From: an uncultured Oscillospiraceae bacterium
GTDB taxonomy: Bacteria > Bacillota > Clostridia > Oscillospirales > Oscillospiraceae
DNA length: 5,768 nt
Reading direction: 5' to 3'
Assembly (NCBI GenBank): GCA_934662925.1
Contig: CAKUKL010000110.1
Span: 1-5,768, forward strand
Below, one piece after another: positions 5,049 to 5,768 of this stretch. The notes beneath the pieces were generated by a model. The model was not told the origin of the DNA. It did not search any database and saw only the letters and a program-made list of their open reading frames with translations. Position 1 is the stretch's first letter; each line of letters begins with the position of its first letter. Made by a program: the position numbers and the translations under genes.

Positions 5049-5396
5049 TCAATCGTCCTCGTCATCGTCGTCCAGCAGGACGGCGAGATTTTCGGGATAT
5101 TCCTCCGACACGCCCTCGAGGTAGACCATCAGCCCCGTCAGCAGATTCTGACAGGTCTGCTCGTTGACCTCGCTCAGGCCGCCGGGGAGACGGAAGGCGA
5201 TGCGGGCGTCCTGCGGCCGGATCTTCACCGAAGCCTCCAGCCCGAGCACATCGTTGACGGTGCACTCGACCAGACCCACGGCGGCGGATACGGCGGCGCA
5301 GACGATGTCGCTGCCCTCCTCGGCATAGCCGCTGTGCCCTTCCACAACGAAGCCGTCCAGACGGCTGTCGGCGCTGTGGAACGTAATGGTGGTCAT
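5049..5396 (-). CDS. prp: Ribosomal-processing cysteine protease Prp
   Basis: Prp (YsxB in Bacillus) removes the N-terminal extension of L27 so that the ribosome is functional; it is essential in Staphylococcus aureus. The 115-residue protein shows the catalytic pair: His21 in VEGHSGYAEEGSD and Cys33 in DIVCAAVSA, matching the His/Cys spacing of the family. The VNDVLGLE region (47-54) and the LTGLMVYLEGVSEEYPEN block (86-103) follow family structure. The C-terminus is a short acidic tail, DDDDEDD. The start at 5396 has AGGAGG (5403-5408) with 6-nt spacing. This Shine-Dalgarno overlaps the first base of the rplU stop codon (TGAGGAGG), so the two genes are probably translationally coupled. Its position between the genes for L21 and its substrate L27 is the conserved Firmicute arrangement. 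Confidence 0.95.
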   Translation of the reverse strand: MTTITFHSADSRLDGFVVEGHSGYAEEGSDIVCAAVSAAVGLVECTVNDVLGLEASVKIRPQDARIAFRLPGGLSEVNEQTCQNLLTGLMVYLEGVSEEYPENLAVLLDDDDEDD

Positions 5397-5407
5397 GTCA
5401 GACCTCC

Positions 5408-5719
5408 TCAGGCGTTCACCTTGGTGATCTCCACCTTGGTGTAGGGCTGACGATGGCCCTGACGGCGGCGGTAATTCTTCTTGGGCTTGTACTTGAAGAC
5501 GAGCACCTTCTTACCCTTGCCGTTCTTCACCACGTTGGCGGTGACGGTAGCGCCCTCCACGGTGGGAGCGCCGAACTTGGCGGTGTCGCCGTCCAGCACG
5601 GCCAGCACCTTGTCGAAGGTGACGGTCTCGCCGGCCTCGGCGGTCAGCTTCTCGATGTAGAGGACGTCGCCCTCGGCCACCTTGTACTGCTTGCCGCCGG
5701 TCTCAATGATCGCATGCAT
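5408..5719 (-). CDS. rplU: 50S ribosomal protein L21
   Basis: L21 is a large-subunit protein that binds 23S rRNA. The product has 103 residues, the normal length. It starts [14 protein letters not shown], the family N-terminus, and ends with the signature [15 protein letters not shown] (80-94) in the rRNA-binding C-terminal part. ATG 5719 has AAGGAG at 5730-5735, 10 nt upstream. It is the first gene seen of the rplU-prp-rpmA operon, and its stop overlaps the prp Shine-Dalgarno by one base. Firmicute rplU genes often carry an L21 autoregulatory leader RNA; only about 33 nt of leader beyond the Shine-Dalgarno is inside the window, too little to decide. Confidence 0.97.
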   Translation of the reverse strand: MHAIIETGGKQYKVAEGDVLYIEKLTAEAGETVTFDKVLAVLDGDTAKFGAPTVEGATVTANVVKNGKGKKVLVFKYKPKKNYRRRQGHRQPYTKVEITKVNA

Positions 5720-5768
5720 GTAGTTTCAACTCCTTCATTACGGGCTCGCTGTCGGGGGAGGGGGAGAC

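Noticed and set aside
5736..5768. L21 leader RNA upstream of rplU
   Set aside because: Only 33 nt are inside the window, and no complete stem can be drawn, so it cannot be supported.

Overview
The window is 5.8 kb of GC-rich DNA with canonical Gram-positive Shine-Dalgarno sites (AGGAGG, AAGGAG) and tightly packed genes. Ribosomal protein L27 carries an N-terminal extension ending in QFF|A, and its processing protease (Prp) is encoded beside it. That pairing is typical of Firmicutes. The high GC, the rplU-prp-rpmA-obg order and the lack of a spo0B gene suggest a GC-rich clostridium, for example the gut Oscillospirales type. This placement is inference; no rRNA or other taxonomic marker is present.

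Right half, all on the minus strand (5768 down to 2836): a housekeeping cluster in the order rplU (L21), prp (L27 protease), rpmA (L27), a strong intrinsic terminator, a PPC/DUF296-domain gene, then obgE (ribosome-assembly GTPase). The PPC gene occupies the slot that spo0B holds in Bacillus subtilis. The terminator T-run touches the Shine-Dalgarno of the PPC gene, and no separate promoter is visible for the PPC-obgE pair. A second hairpin without a T-run lies between PPC and obgE, and a short stem presents the rpmA Shine-Dalgarno in its loop.

Left half (1 to about 2800): a small catabolic locus. A two-gene plus-strand operon encodes a 3-hydroxyacyl-CoA-dehydrogenase-fold oxidoreductase of the carnitine dehydrogenase/lambda-crystallin type, followed by a beta-keto acid cleavage enzyme (BKACE/Kce, DUF849). 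Divergent from it, and cut by the left window edge, is the N-terminal part of an M24-family protein (creatinase/Xaa-Pro peptidase/DddP-like). The 296-bp AT-rich divergent spacer holds a good sigma-A promoter for the operon, an extended -10 promoter for the M24 gene, a 9-bp direct repeat and a GC-rich stem at the predicted 5' end of the operon mRNA.

The two plus-strand enzymes suggest a route in which a beta-hydroxy acid is oxidised to a beta-keto acid and then cleaved with acetyl-CoA to acetoacetate plus a new acyl-CoA, as in aerobic carnitine breakdown through dehydrocarnitine. The substrate is not determined by the sequence. The operon and the obgE cluster converge on one shared bidirectional terminator at 2800-2834. 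No mobile element, CRISPR array, tRNA or rRNA was seen, and no stretch without a gene exceeds 300 bases.
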